Made by a program: the position numbers and the translations under genes. This document shows, piece by piece, positions 28,840-37,885 of a stretch of 64,000 nt of DNA (its first letter is position 1; each line of letters opens with the position of its first letter). Source of the DNA: Betaproteobacteria bacterium. GTDB lineage: Bacteria > Pseudomonadota > Gammaproteobacteria > Burkholderiales > Casimicrobiaceae. Under the pieces are notes generated by a model. It saw only the letters and a program-made list of their open reading frames with translations. It searched no databases and was not told the DNA's origin. The DNA lies in assembly GCA_016704895.1 (NCBI GenBank), contig JADIZG010000065.1:1-64000 (forward strand), in the 5' to 3' direction.

Positions 28840-30627
28840 ATGCGCATCCGACTGATCGCTTGCTGCCTGGCCGCCATTGCACTGACCTGCGCGCCGGCGT
28901 CGTTCGCCGCCGAGCCGCCGCGAGTGCTGCGCGCGATGCTCAACATCGCGGAAACGAGCTTCGATCCGCAGTTCGCCTCCGACGCCGCGTCCGACGCGGT
29001 GATCTCCGAGGTGTACGAGGCGATGCTCGACTACGACTACCTCGCGCGTCCCGTGACGCTCGTGCCGCGCACGCTCGAGGCGCTGCCGACGACGCCGGAC
29101 GGGGGCCGGACCTGGGTCGCGCGGCTGAAGAAGGGGATCCGCTTCACGCCCGACCCCGCGTTCGGGGGCAAGCCGCGCGAGCTCGTCGCCGCCGACTACG
29201 CCTACACGTACAAGCGCATTCTCGATCCGGCGGTGAAATCGCCGTGGCTGTGGCTCCTCGAGGGGAAGGTCGTCGGCAGCGATGCCGCCCGCGCCGCGGC
29301 AACGAAGTCCGGACGATTCGACTACGACACGCCGATGCCCGGGCTCGAGGTCGTCGATCGCTACACGCTGCGCATCCGGCTCAACGCGCCGGACCTGCGG
29401 TTCCCGTTCGTGCTCGCGATCCCCTACACCGGCGCCGTCGCGCGCGAGGTCGTCGAGGCCCATGGCGCGGAATTCGGCGCGAAGCCTGTCGGCACCGGTC
29501 CTTTCCGGCTCGCCGAGTACAAGCGCAGCGCGCGCATGGTGCTCGAGCGCAACCCCGACTACCGCGCGCAGACGTACGTGCCTGCCGGGCCGATCCCGCC
29601 CGAGTCGCAGGCGATCGCCGCGGCGCTGAAGGGCCGGCGCCTGCCGCTGCTCGACCGGATCGAGATCAGCGTGATCGAGGAGGCGCAGTCGCGCTGGCTC
29701 GCGTTCCTGAACGGCGAGATCGACGTCGACGCGCTCGTGTCGGAGTCGCTCGTCGACGAGCTCCTCGTCGACGGCAAGCTCAAGCCGGCGCTCGCGGCGA
29801 AGGGCATCCGGCACGAGGCCTCGCTGCGCCCGAACACCCGCTGGGTCTACTTCAACATGGACGACCCGCTCGTCGGCGGCTACGAGCCTGCGAAGGTCGC
29901 GCTGCGGCGCGCGGTCGCGATGGGCTACAACGCCGAGGAGGCGCTGCGCGTGCTGCAGAAGGGGCGGGGCGTGCTCGCGCAGAGCCTCGTGCCGCCCGGG
30001 ATCGCTGGCCACGATCCGGGCTGGAAGTTCGGGGCGCAGGTCTACGACCCCGCCGCGTCCCGCGCGCTGCTCGACCGCTTCGGGTACCGGGACCGCGACG
30101 GCGACGGCTTCCGGGAGACGCCCGACGGCAAGCCGCTCGTGCTGGAACGCTGGTCGGCGCCGACCTCGGCGCAGCGTCAGGCCGACGAGTTGTGGAAGAA
30201 GAACATGGACGCGATCGGGCTGAAGATCGCGATCCGCAAGGACAAGCTGCCCGAGCTCCGCAAGATGGCGCGCGCGGGCAGGATCCCGTTCGCCTCCGAT
30301 GGCTGGAACGCCGACTACCCGGACGCCGAGAATTTCATGCAGCTCCTCTACGGCCCCAACGCGGGGCAGGAGAACCAGTCGCGGTTCCGGCTTCCCGAGT
30401 ACGACCGGCTCTACCAGGAGGCGCGCAAGCTGCCCGACGGCCGCGAGCGCACCGCGATCTTCGGCAAGATGCAGGAGCTGGTCGTCGCCTACGCGCCGAT
30501 GCGGTTCACGCAGCACGTCGTCGAGGACCACGCGTGGCATGCGCGCGTGAAGAACTACCGCGCGCATCCGATCCGCCAGTTCAGCTTTCACCACTACGAC
30601 GTGGACGGTCCGGTTCCGGGACGGTAG
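28840..30627 (+). CDS. ABC-type peptide/solute-binding protein, SBP_bac_5 family
   Basis: The 595-residue exported protein has a signal peptide (residues 1 to about 24, ending SFAAE) and the family-5 solute-binding layout, with VISEVYEAML, GTGPFRLAEYKR, NTRWVYFNM and GWNADYPDAENFMQ. A DRDGDGFRETPDGKP loop resembles the calcium-type turn often seen here. Members bind oligopeptides, nickel or other solutes for an ABC importer, but no permease or ATPase genes are adjacent, so the partner is encoded elsewhere. The start at 28840 gives the signal peptide its N-terminus. Confidence 0.9.
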   Translation: MRIRLIACCLAAIALTCAPASFAAEPPRVLRAMLNIAETSFDPQFASDAASDAVISEVYEAMLDYDYLARPVTLVPRTLEALPTTPDGGRTWVARLKKGIRFTPDPAFGGKPRELVAADYAYTYKRILDPAVKSPWLWLLEGKVVGSDAARAAATKSGRFDYDTPMPGLEVVDRYTLRIRLNAPDLRFPFVLAIPYTGAVAREVVEAHGAEFGAKPVGTGPFRLAEYKRSARMVLERNPDYRAQTYVPAGPIPPESQAIAAALKGRRLPLLDRIEISVIEEAQSRWLAFLNGEIDVDALVSESLVDELLVDGKLKPALAAKGIRHEASLRPNTRWVYFNMDDPLVGGYEPAKVALRRAVAMGYNAEEALRVLQKGRGVLAQSLVPPGIAGHDPGWKFGAQVYDPAASRALLDRFGYRDRDGDGFRETPDGKPLVLERWSAPTSAQRQADELWKKNMDAIGLKIAIRKDKLPELRKMARAGRIPFASDGWNADYPDAENFMQLLYGPNAGQENQSRFRLPEYDRLYQEARKLPDGRERTAIFGKMQELVVAYAPMRFTQHVVEDHAWHARVKNYRAHPIRQFSFHHYDVDGPVPGR

Positions 30628-30693
30628 CGTTGCGCCCGGCGTTCAGGCCCGGCGCCGCGCGTCCGCCGGTCGACGACCGATCCGCCGGCCGGG

Positions 30694-31599
30694 CTACCGC
30701 TCGCGCGCGAGCCGTTCGCGGGCGCGGCGGATGATCGCCGCGTCGTCGTCCTCGCCGTAGCCCCATGCCACCGTGTCGGCCAACGCGCGCCGCGCCGCCT
30801 GCGCGAACGTGGCGTCGGCGTGCGCCCGGGCGGCCACGTCGCACGCGATGCCGACGTCTTTCGCCAGGATGCGCGCCGCGGCGCGCGGGTGCCAGTCCGC
30901 GTCGAGCGCACGGGGAACGCGGTCGGCGAAGATCCAGCTCGCGCCGGAGCTCGCCGAGATCACGTCGGCCGTGGCGCGCACGTCGAGCCCGAGCGCGTCG
31001 GCGAGCGCGAGCGCCTCGGCGGCCGCCGCGAGGTTCGCCGCCGCGAGCAGGTTGTTGACGATCTTCGTGCCGGCAGCGTCGCCGACGCGATCCGAGATCG
31101 TGAACGTGTGTCCCGCGATCGCGGCGAACACGTCGGCGCACCGCTCGCGCGCCTCCCGGGGACCGGCCACCATGATCGTCATCGTTCCGGCCGCAGCCCG
31201 GGCCGGACCGCCCGAGACCGGCGTGTCGAGGATCGTCACGCCCGCGGCGGCGACGCGGGCGGGCAGGCCGCGCACGTAGTCCGGATCGACGGTCGATGCG
31301 ACGAGCACGGTGCGGTCGCGCGACCCCGACGCGAGGATGCCGTCGCGAGCGAACAGCACCTCGTCGATCTGGGCCGCGTCGACGACGATCACGACGACGA
31401 TCGGCGCGGCGCGGGCGACCTCGGCCGGCGATCCGAGCACCGTCGCGCCGGCAGCGGCCGCGCGTGCGTCCGCCTCCGGGCGGACGTCGCGCGCGGCCAC
31501 ACGGAAGCCATGGCGCACGAGCGACGCGACGATGCCGAGCCCCATCGCGCCCGGCCCGACGACGCCGACGGTGCCGCGCGTGCCGGTCGGGGCGCTCAA
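30694..31599 (-). CDS. NAD(P)-dependent beta-hydroxyacid dehydrogenase
   Basis: The 301-residue protein has the Rossmann motif GVVGPGAMGLGI (GPGAMG at 15-20), the family signature DTPVSGGP (125-132), and the catalytic lysine in GTKIVNNLL (K179). This places it with 3-hydroxyisobutyrate and tartronate semialdehyde reductases; the substrate cannot be assigned. It is the last gene of the run aceK, deaminase, serine dehydratase, lipoprotein and dehydrogenase on the minus strand, 25 bases after the lipoprotein stop. Confidence 0.9.
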   Translation of the reverse strand: MSAPTGTRGTVGVVGPGAMGLGIVASLVRHGFRVAARDVRPEADARAAAAGATVLGSPAEVARAAPIVVVIVVDAAQIDEVLFARDGILASGSRDRTVLVASTVDPDYVRGLPARVAAAGVTILDTPVSGGPARAAAGTMTIMVAGPREARERCADVFAAIAGHTFTISDRVGDAAGTKIVNNLLAAANLAAAAEALALADALGLDVRATADVISASSGASWIFADRVPRALDADWHPRAAARILAKDVGIACDVAARAHADATFAQAARRALADTVAWGYGEDDDAAIIRRARERLARER

Positions 31600-31624
31600 C
31601 GGTGATGCGGCGCGTGCGCCGCGT

Positions 31625-31999
31625 TCACTTCGCGGACGCCGGGACCATCAGCGGCTCGCAGTTGGTGAGCCGCCACCCCGTTCCCTCGCGAACGTAGATG
31701 AGTCCCTCCGGCATCGTCGGCGAGCCGCCGCCGCCCCGGATCTCGAGCAGGCCGTTCGTGTAGCGGACACCGGCGGCCGCGGGGACCTTCTGCAGCGTCA
31801 CGCGCTCGCCCTCGGGCGTCAGCAGCCGCACCTCGTCGGGCAGGAAGCGGATGACGATGCGCTGGCCTTCGAGCTTGCAGGCGATCGTGTCCTGCGACGG
31901 CACGTCGGGCTTCTTCTCGGGCGTGGCGCAGGCCGCGGCAAGCAGCGCGGCGGCGACGACCGGCACGAGCTTGTGCCGGACCGGGAGAAATCCTTGCAT
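31625..31999 (-). CDS. MliC-like lipoprotein, putative lysozyme inhibitor
   Basis: The 124-residue lipoprotein has a lipobox ending AAAC (C24). The mature part reads IACKLEGQRIVIRFLPDEVRL, VPAAAGVRYTNGLLEIRGG and GWRLTNCEP, the spacing of the MliC/PliC fold, which blocks c-type lysozyme through a central loop. The two cysteines at the start and end of the domain could form its disulphide. The usual KGD-type loop is changed to GGGGSPTMPEG, so inhibition is uncertain. The ATG at 31999, with GGAG upstream, is preferred over an earlier TTG. Confidence 0.55.
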   Translation of the reverse strand: MQGFLPVRHKLVPVVAAALLAAACATPEKKPDVPSQDTIACKLEGQRIVIRFLPDEVRLLTPEGERVTLQKVPAAAGVRYTNGLLEIRGGGGSPTMPEGLIYVREGTGWRLTNCEPLMVPASAK

Positions 32000-32070
32000 C
32001 GTGGGCTCCGGGAGCAAATCGTTGCCTAGCCTAACGCAAACCCGCGCCCGCCGCGAACGCCGGGCGCCGT

Positions 32071-33405
32071 TCAGCAGTCGGGGACCGACAACGCGACGCC
32101 GCCGAGCGACGCCTGCTTGTAGCGACCGGCGAGGGATCGCGCGGCCTCGAGCATCGAGCGCGTGACGGCGTCGAGCGCGACGTGCGGCTCGGGGACGCGC
32201 ACCGCCGCGGCCGCCGCTGCGCAGGCGCGCGCCGCGGCGAGGCCGTTGCGCTCGATGCAGGGCGACTCGACGCGCCCGCCCGCCGGGTCGCAGGACAGGC
32301 CTCGGTGGGGCTCGAGCGCGAGCTCCGCCGCGTGGAGCGCCTGCGCGGGCGTCGCCCCCATCACGGCTGCGCAGCCCGCAGCGGCCATCGCAGCAGCGAC
32401 GCCGACCTCACCCTGGCATCCGACCTGCCGCAACCCGGCGCGGCGCAGGAGCGCGCCGGTCACGCCGGCCGTCGCGAGGAACTCGATGGCATCGTCGTCG
32501 CTCGCGAGCGTGCTCGATGCGAGCGCGTGCCGGAGCAGCGAGGCCACGATGCCGGCGGCGCCGTTCGACGGCGCCGCCACGACGCCGGAACCGGCGGCGT
32601 TCTCCTCGGCGGCGGCGAGCGCCCACGCGCGGCACCGCTGCGCCGCGGTCGCGCGGTCGTCGTCGGGGGACTGCGCCGCCGCCGATCGCGTGCGCCCGCC
32701 CGGCAGCGTTCCGGCGCGCAGGAGCCCGCGGTCGATCGACGCGAGCATCGCGTCGCGCGTCGCGAGCAGCCTCGCGCGGACCTCGCCAGGGCTCGCGATC
32801 GACCCCTCGTTCGCGAGCGCGACGAACGCGATCTTGCGTCCGCCCGCCGCGCGGCAGGCCCGGCTCACCGCGTCGGCCGATGCCTCGTAGTCGTGGGGAA
32901 CCCGCGGCGCCGACCGGCCGGCCGGCGTTTCGCCCGGTGCCACGACGACGTCGTCGCCGAGCGTGAGATACAGCCGATCCGCGACGGGCGCCCCGTCCGC
33001 GCCGAACGCCGCGAATCGCATCGCGCTGCCGTCGTTGGCGAGCGCGCGGTCGACGCGGAATCCGATGTCGTCGGCCGGATCGAAGACGACAGCGTGGCGG
33101 CCGTCGAGACGAACCGTGCGGCGCGCCGACGCGGCGGTGAGCGTGCGGGAGAACGTCGCGGCATCGCAGCGCGCGCGGTCGACGCTCTCGAGCCCGGCGA
33201 CGATCGCGCCGTCTGCGCCGCTCTCGCGCCCGACGCAGGCGGTGCCGCCGTAGAGCTCGACCGCGAGTCGGGCGACCGAAGGGAGTTGCCCGGACGCGGC
33301 CAGCTCGTGCACGAACCGGCGCGCGGCGAGCCACGGCCCCGCGGTGTGGACGGACGACGGGCCGGGTCCCGGGCGCAGGACGGTGAACAGGCTCAGGTAC
33401 GCCAT
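32071..33405 (-). CDS. sdaA: L-serine ammonia-lyase, iron-sulfur-dependent, single chain
   Basis: This enzyme converts L-serine to pyruvate and ammonia using a [4Fe-4S] cluster. The 444-residue chain has both domains: the beta domain starting with GPGPSSVHTAGP (residues 13-24) and the alpha domain with AAPSNGAAGI, GCQGEVGVA (C330), LSCDPAGG (C372) and SPCIERNG (C383), the three cluster cysteines. The C-terminus matches the SdaA/SdaB pattern. Gene symbol sdaA is used for the family. It lies 71 bases upstream of the lipoprotein gene and 132 bases after the deaminase. Confidence 0.93.
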   Translation of the reverse strand: MAYLSLFTVLRPGPGPSSVHTAGPWLAARRFVHELAASGQLPSVARLAVELYGGTACVGRESGADGAIVAGLESVDRARCDAATFSRTLTAASARRTVRLDGRHAVVFDPADDIGFRVDRALANDGSAMRFAAFGADGAPVADRLYLTLGDDVVVAPGETPAGRSAPRVPHDYEASADAVSRACRAAGGRKIAFVALANEGSIASPGEVRARLLATRDAMLASIDRGLLRAGTLPGGRTRSAAAQSPDDDRATAAQRCRAWALAAAEENAAGSGVVAAPSNGAAGIVASLLRHALASSTLASDDDAIEFLATAGVTGALLRRAGLRQVGCQGEVGVAAAMAAAGCAAVMGATPAQALHAAELALEPHRGLSCDPAGGRVESPCIERNGLAAARACAAAAAAVRVPEPHVALDAVTRSMLEAARSLAGRYKQASLGGVALSVPDC

Positions 33406-33537
33406 GCCGGAACGCTCCCCCGGTGCGCGCGGCGTCGGCGCCGCGCTCGTTCTTGTCGAAGCGGCAGTATGGAGGCGCGCCCCGGGCGGCGAGCAGGCGG
33501 CCGAAGGCCGGCGACTTCCGCCCGCCGAACGGTCGGG

Positions 33538-33981
33538 TCAGGCCGACGGACGCGGCGGCCCGTCGTCGACCGGCGGCGTTCCGTGCCAGAGGCGCGAGAT
33601 GCGGGCGCGGAACGCCGCGTCGGCGCAGGCGCCGCAGGCGCGCGAGGTGCCGACGAGCACGCAGCCGGAGAGATCTGCAGTGGAGAGCCGCGCCGCCGCG
33701 TCGCGCAGCGCGACCCGCTCCGCATGCGCGTCGGGATCGCGCGACGTGACGACCGCAGAGACGCCTTCGCCGACGATCCGCCCGTCCTTGACGACCACGG
33801 CGCCGTACGGCTGGTCGCCGCGGCGGACCGCTTCGTCGCGCAGCGCGAGCGCCCGTTCGGCGGCCGCGACGATCGAGGGATCGACCGTCGCCGGCCTGCC
33901 GGCGAGCGCCGGACGCGCGGCGGCGGGCGCGAACGCGAGGAGCGCGAGCGCGCGCCTGCGCGTCGTCGGGCGTCCGCTCAC
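33538..33981 (-). CDS. Cytidine/tRNA-type deaminase with Tat-like leader
   Basis: The 147-residue protein starts at a GTG that overlaps the aceK stop (GTGA). The first 27 residues (TTRRRALALLAFAPAAA) look like a twin-arginine signal, which is unusual for a deaminase. The catalytic HAE (86-88) and the zinc cysteines C116 and C119 in RACGACADAAF are present, but the usual Pro before the first Cys is replaced by Ala. The fold is that of CMP/dCMP and guanine deaminases; the substrate is unknown. Translational coupling to aceK is clear, but a functional link is not. Confidence 0.8.
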   Translation of the reverse strand: MSGRPTTRRRALALLAFAPAAARPALAGRPATVDPSIVAAAERALALRDEAVRRGDQPYGAVVVKDGRIVGEGVSAVVTSRDPDAHAERVALRDAAARLSTADLSGCVLVGTSRACGACADAAFRARISRLWHGTPPVDDGPPRPSA

Positions 33982-35807
33982 GCGTCCCCGCCGTGCAGGG
34001 TCGCGCGCGCCGCGTGCCGGGTCCCGGCGGGCGGCCGGAAGCGCACGCGCTCCGGATACGAGAGCACGTCGGCCGGCCCCGAGGCGCGGATCGCCTGCTG
34101 CGTGCGCTGCCACCAGGGCGCGTCGAGCAGGTCCGCGTGGTGGCGCAGGAACGCCTCGCGGTTGCGCGGGTCGGTGAGCAGGAAGGTCGCGAACTCCTCG
34201 GGGAAGATGTCGCGCGGCCCGACGCGGTACCAGACGTCGCCCGACATCTCGTCGTGGCCGGGCGGCGGCGGCGGGATCCTGCGGAACACGCAGTCGACCA
34301 TGTACTCGATCTCGTCGTAGTCGTAGAACACGACGCGGCCGTAGCGCGTCACGCCGAAGTTCTTGAACAGGAGGTCGCCGGCGAAGATGTTGACGGCAGC
34401 GAGCTCGCGGATCGCGTTGCCGTACTCGGCGATCGCGTGTTCGCGCGTCGCGTCGTCCGCGTGCTCGAGCACGAGGTTGAGCGGGCGCATCCGGCGCTCG
34501 ATGTACATGTGCCGGATCATCACCCAGTCGCCCTCGACCTCGACCTGCGTGGGGGCGAGCGACTGCAGCTCCTCGACGAGCCCCGGCGCGAACCGCGCGC
34601 GCGGAAGCGTCACGTCCGAGTACTCGAGGATGTCTGTCATGCGCCCGGCGCGGTCGTGGTGCTTCACCAGCGCGTACTTCTGCTTGACGCGTGCCTGGTC
34701 GGTGTCCTTCGACGCGGCGATCCTGTCCTTGATGATCTTGAACACGTACGGGTAGGAGGGCAGCGTGAACACCGCCATCACGAGGCCGCGGATGCCCGGG
34801 GCATTCTCGAAGCGGTCGGTCGAGTGCCGCAGGTGCTGCAGGAAGTCGCGGAAGAACAGCGTCTTGCCGTGCTTCTGCAGGCCGACGATCGTGTAGAGCT
34901 CCGCCGCGGTCTTGTCCGGGAGCATCGCGCGCAGGAACTCGATCGTCGCCGACGGCACCTCCATGTCGACGAGGAAGTAGGCGCGGTTCGCCGAGAACAG
35001 GAGCGCGAGCTCCACCGGATCGGCGAGCAGCGCATCGACGTAGAGCTCGCCTCCCGGCGCGTGGCGGATCGCGACGGCGAACGGGTGGGCCTGCACGCCG
35101 TTCACGACACGCCCGACGATGTAGGCCGCGCGGTTGCGGAAGAACAGGCTCGACAGCACCTGGATCTGGAAGTTCGCCTCGAGGCGCAGCGGCCGCGGCA
35201 GGCGCGTCCGGAACGCGCGGAGCACGTTGGCGAAGTCGCGGCGGAAGTCGCCGAAGCGGCGCTCGAGGCGGAAGTCGAGGATCAGGTTGATGACCGCCGC
35301 GCGCAGGCCGCGCTCGCGCGGATAGTACGAGCGATAGGCGGGCAGGTCGGCGTCGAGGTACTCGGTCGCCACCGCGGGCCGAACGAACAGCGCGCGGTTG
35401 TGGAAGTAGTTCCGGTGCAGGAGCTTGCACGAGACCGTGTTGAAGAACGTCTCGGCGCACTCGGGCTGCCGGTGCTCCGCGAGCTTCGCGACGTACTGCT
35501 GCTTGACCCGCGCCCACAGCGCCTCCGCCGCGCCGCCTTCGACGCCTTCGCCGCGGAACTCGCGCCGGATCCGCTCGGCGGTCTCGGCCGCGCGCCGGTC
35601 GTAGAAGTCGATGCGGTCGCGGGCGACGTGGCCGATCGCGAGGAAATGCGCCGCCTCGAAATGACGCTTCGCGGCGCGAGCGCATTCGCGGAAGAGCGCG
35701 TAGTGCTTGTCGAAGCCTTCGAGCACCGCCTGCGCGATCGCCTGGGCGGCGTCGTCGCGCAGGGCGGCGGACGGGTCCGTCGCGAGCGCACGATGGGGCA
35801 CGGTCAC
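33978..35807 (-). CDS. aceK: Isocitrate dehydrogenase kinase/phosphatase
   Basis: The 609-residue protein matches AceK throughout: ETFFNTVSCKLLHRNYFHN, DKTAAELYTIVGLQKHGKT, the ATP-binding MAVFTLPSYPYVFKIIKDR, KHHDRAGRMTDILEYSDV, RRMRPLNLVLEHA, and the FAGDLLFKNFGVTRYGRVVF and YDYDEIEYM catalytic blocks. AceK phosphorylates isocitrate dehydrogenase, lowering its activity so that carbon enters the glyoxylate shunt, and reverses this as a phosphatase. No aceA or aceB is nearby. It heads the minus-strand run toward the dehydrogenase. Confidence 0.97.
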   Translation of the reverse strand: MTVPHRALATDPSAALRDDAAQAIAQAVLEGFDKHYALFRECARAAKRHFEAAHFLAIGHVARDRIDFYDRRAAETAERIRREFRGEGVEGGAAEALWARVKQQYVAKLAEHRQPECAETFFNTVSCKLLHRNYFHNRALFVRPAVATEYLDADLPAYRSYYPRERGLRAAVINLILDFRLERRFGDFRRDFANVLRAFRTRLPRPLRLEANFQIQVLSSLFFRNRAAYIVGRVVNGVQAHPFAVAIRHAPGGELYVDALLADPVELALLFSANRAYFLVDMEVPSATIEFLRAMLPDKTAAELYTIVGLQKHGKTLFFRDFLQHLRHSTDRFENAPGIRGLVMAVFTLPSYPYVFKIIKDRIAASKDTDQARVKQKYALVKHHDRAGRMTDILEYSDVTLPRARFAPGLVEELQSLAPTQVEVEGDWVMIRHMYIERRMRPLNLVLEHADDATREHAIAEYGNAIRELAAVNIFAGDLLFKNFGVTRYGRVVFYDYDEIEYMVDCVFRRIPPPPPGHDEMSGDVWYRVGPRDIFPEEFATFLLTDPRNREAFLRHHADLLDAPWWQRTQQAIRASGPADVLSYPERVRFRPPAGTRHAARATLHGGDA

Positions 35808-35959
35808 CCCTCTAGGGAAGCCGGAAGGAACGACGCAACGAGCGCTGCGCGGCGGTCGGGGCGGGCGGGGGCGCGGCGAGGAATGGGCGCATCGGCATGG
35901 GTGGCGCGGTGGCTGCGATCCATCATACCTCGGCGCGGGCAGGGTCCTGGCGCCGGGGC

Positions 35960-35965
35960 TATGAT
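35960..35965 (+). promoter_or_regulatory. Candidate -10 element of the DUF4124 gene
   Basis: TATGAT ends 6 bases before the ATG at 35972, suggesting a leaderless or nearly leaderless transcript. No -35 box is evident. Confidence 0.35.
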
Positions 35966-35971
35966 GCGCTC

Positions 35972-36436
35972 ATGGTCGCCCGCATCGTCGCTGCCGCCGT
36001 CGCCGCCGTTCTCGCCGGGACGCTCGAGGCGCAGGTGTTCAAGTGCGTCGACGCCGAGGGCCGCACGACCTATCAGCAGTCGCCGTGCGCGAAGGACGTA
36101 AAAGGAACGCGCGTCGAGCTCGACCCGGACAACGGCCGGACCCAGGACTCGGCGGCGCTCGAAGCCCAGTGGGCCGACGCGGTCAAGGCGGGCCAGGTGA
36201 TGGCCGGGATGCCGAAGCGGCGCGTGCGCGACGCCTATGGCGCGCCCGCGGAGGTGCGGGCGGGCACGACGGCCGAGCGCGTGACCGAGGTCTGGATCTA
36301 CCGCAATCCCGGCGGCGTCCGCCGCATCGGATTCCTCGACGGCCGCGTCTCGTGGGAGCGGGGCGACGACGCGTCGTCCGCGCCGCCCGCCGCCGACGAG
36401 ACCGGCGATACCGCTGCGCGCCGCGCTGGCGGGTAG
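35972..36436 (+). CDS. DUF4124-domain exported protein
   Basis: The 154-residue protein has a signal peptide (to about residue 20, LEAQ), then the DUF4124 segment VFKCVDAEGRTTYQQSPC, with two cysteines expected to pair. A second segment, AGMPKRRVRDAYGAPAEVRAG to GVRRIGFLDGRV, resembles the SmpA/OmlA pattern of outer-membrane small proteins. DUF4124 proteins are periplasmic, with no known activity. Its stop lies at the edge of the tandem repeat block that follows. Confidence 0.8.
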   Translation: MVARIVAAAVAAVLAGTLEAQVFKCVDAEGRTTYQQSPCAKDVKGTRVELDPDNGRTQDSAALEAQWADAVKAGQVMAGMPKRRVRDAYGAPAEVRAGTTAERVTEVWIYRNPGGVRRIGFLDGRVSWERGDDASSAPPAADETGDTAARRAGG

Positions 36437-36740
36437 CGGCGTCGCGTGCGTGGCGAGGGGCCCCGGCGCGAGCGCCGGGGATCGACGCGCAGGGTTGCGA
36501 TCGCCGCAGGCGGCCGACACGCGAGGGTGCGCGCTGCGCGGGGTCGGTGCGAGGAGGCCGCGGCGTCGCGTGCGTGGCGAGGGGCCCCGGCGCGAGCGCC
36601 GGGGATCGACACGCAGGGTTGCGATCGCCGCAGGCCGACCGCGGGGGGACCGGGTCGGTGCGAGGAGGCCGCGGCGTCGCGTGCGTGGCGAGGGGCCCCG
36701 GCGCGAGCGCCGGGGATCGACACGCAGGCTTGCGTCGCGT
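36436..36740. repeat. Three tandem palindrome-bearing repeats (REP-like)
   Basis: A block of about 75 bases occurs three times, starting near 36436, 36560 and 36671 (spacing 124 and 111). Each copy holds the hairpin arms CCCCGGCG and CGCCGGGG around CGAG, followed by GATCGACRCGCAGG. The variable parts between copies also share GGGTCGGTGCGAGGAGGCC. They lie between the DUF4124 gene and a convergent small gene and run into the 3' end of that gene. They resemble extragenic palindromic elements. Confidence 0.9.
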
Positions 36741-37039
36741 TGATCTCGTCGACCGGCGCGACGCCGGCCGTCGTCGCCTTCGCCGCCTGCTGGCGTCGAT
36801 CTCGACCGCGCTTTGCGCTCGGCGAGGTAGGCCTTCATGCAGTCGACGTATGCGCGAAAGTCCGCCTGCCAGCGGCGGAGCTTTGGCTGCGGCGCGACCC
36901 GACCGGGAAACTCGGGCTTCACGCAGGAATGCGACGGGACCGGCGGGGGAGCGGCGGGCGTTGCCGGGGCTTGAGCGAGTGCCGGTGCAAGCGGCGCGGC
37001 GACGAGCAGGGCGGCGAGGCAGGCGGCGGCGGGCTTCAT
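36740..37039 (-). CDS. Small exported protein, 3' end entering repeats (frameshifted)
   Basis: The signal peptide (to about residue 22, APALAQ) precedes SCVKPEFPGRVAPQPKLRRW and AYVDCMKAYLAERKA, a pattern seen in short periplasmic proteins of Betaproteobacteria that continue with EINATQ. After a break near 36815 another frame reads QQAAKATTAGVAPVDEINAT, then passes without a stop into the tandem repeats. The true end is therefore uncertain, and the repeat insertion may have removed the stop codon. Two cysteines probably form a disulphide. Function unknown. Confidence 0.6.
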
Positions 37040-37088
37040 GGTGACGGTGCTCCTCGAGCGGCGGTGCGCGATTGTACCGCCGTCGCCG

Positions 37089-37829
37089 CTACCGGCGGGA
37101 CGAGAACAGCAGGTCCAATGCGCTCGCGCCCATCTCGATCGCCGCGATAATGGCATCCCCCGCACGCGCCGGGCGCGCGTCCGCCGCGAGCGTGCGATTG
37201 AGGCGTTCGGCGGCGAGGATCCCCTCGGCGAGGGCCTCCGGGTCGATATGGTTGCGGCGCGCCTCGGCGGTCGTGAGCGCCTCGACGGTGCGCGAGAGGG
37301 CGTCCGGATCGAGCACCGCGATCGGCGCTCGGCAGTAGCGGCAGGCGGTGTCGGCGGCGAGGTCGATGCCGGCGCCGCAGCCGCTGCAGCGTACCGTGCC
37401 GACCGCGCGCTTCAGGCGCTCGATCTCGGCGGGCGGGAGCGGCCGCACGAAGTTCTTCTCGAGCAGGAACTGCATGAACGGCGTGAAGCGCCCATGGCCG
37501 CGCACGCAGCGGAAGTACGAGAACCGCGTCGAGCGCTGCAGGTCGCGCGTGAGCACGAGCGCGGTGGAACAGCGCGGACACGGAAGGCGCGAACGCATCG
37601 AGCGCATCGGCTCCCGCTCGGCGTCGTGGATCGCCTTCAGCAGCGCGAGCGTCGCGCCGGGCGTGAGCTGCAGGCTCTCGAAGCCGTCGAACCACAGCGC
37701 CCGGCACGCGACGCACACGTCGATCGTCGTCGCGCCCGCCGGCTTGCGCTCGAGGCGGTGGACGGCCATCGCGTGACTGCACGAAGGGCAGGGCGTCGAG
37801 AGCGTCGACGCGGCGGTGGGGTGGTCCAT
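37089..37829 (-). CDS. Multi-zinc-ribbon protein, function unknown
   Basis: The 246-residue protein has cysteine pairs at 14/17, 39/42, 84/87, 148/151 and 163/166, plus a lone Cys at 108. These would give two or three zinc ribbons: an N-terminal one like those of TFIIB-type zinc-ribbon proteins (CPSC and CVACRALWFDG) and a C-terminal CSGCGAGIDLAADTACRYC. A middle segment, FSYFRCVRGHGRFTPFMQF, is conserved-looking. No signal peptide. The role is unknown; it could act as a nucleic-acid-binding or metallochaperone protein. Confidence 0.7.
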   Translation of the reverse strand: MDHPTAASTLSTPCPSCSHAMAVHRLERKPAGATTIDVCVACRALWFDGFESLQLTPGATLALLKAIHDAEREPMRSMRSRLPCPRCSTALVLTRDLQRSTRFSYFRCVRGHGRFTPFMQFLLEKNFVRPLPPAEIERLKRAVGTVRCSGCGAGIDLAADTACRYCRAPIAVLDPDALSRTVEALTTAEARRNHIDPEALAEGILAAERLNRTLAADARPARAGDAIIAAIEMGASALDLLFSSRR

Positions 37830-37885
37830 TGCGCTACGATAGCGGAACGCGGCGGATGCCGTCGCGGCCTGGTGATCGAGGGACC

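Noticed and set aside
36436..36740. CRISPR array or tandem gene duplication
   Set aside because: Only three copies with unequal spacing and an internal palindrome; not array-like, and no protein function in the repeated frame.
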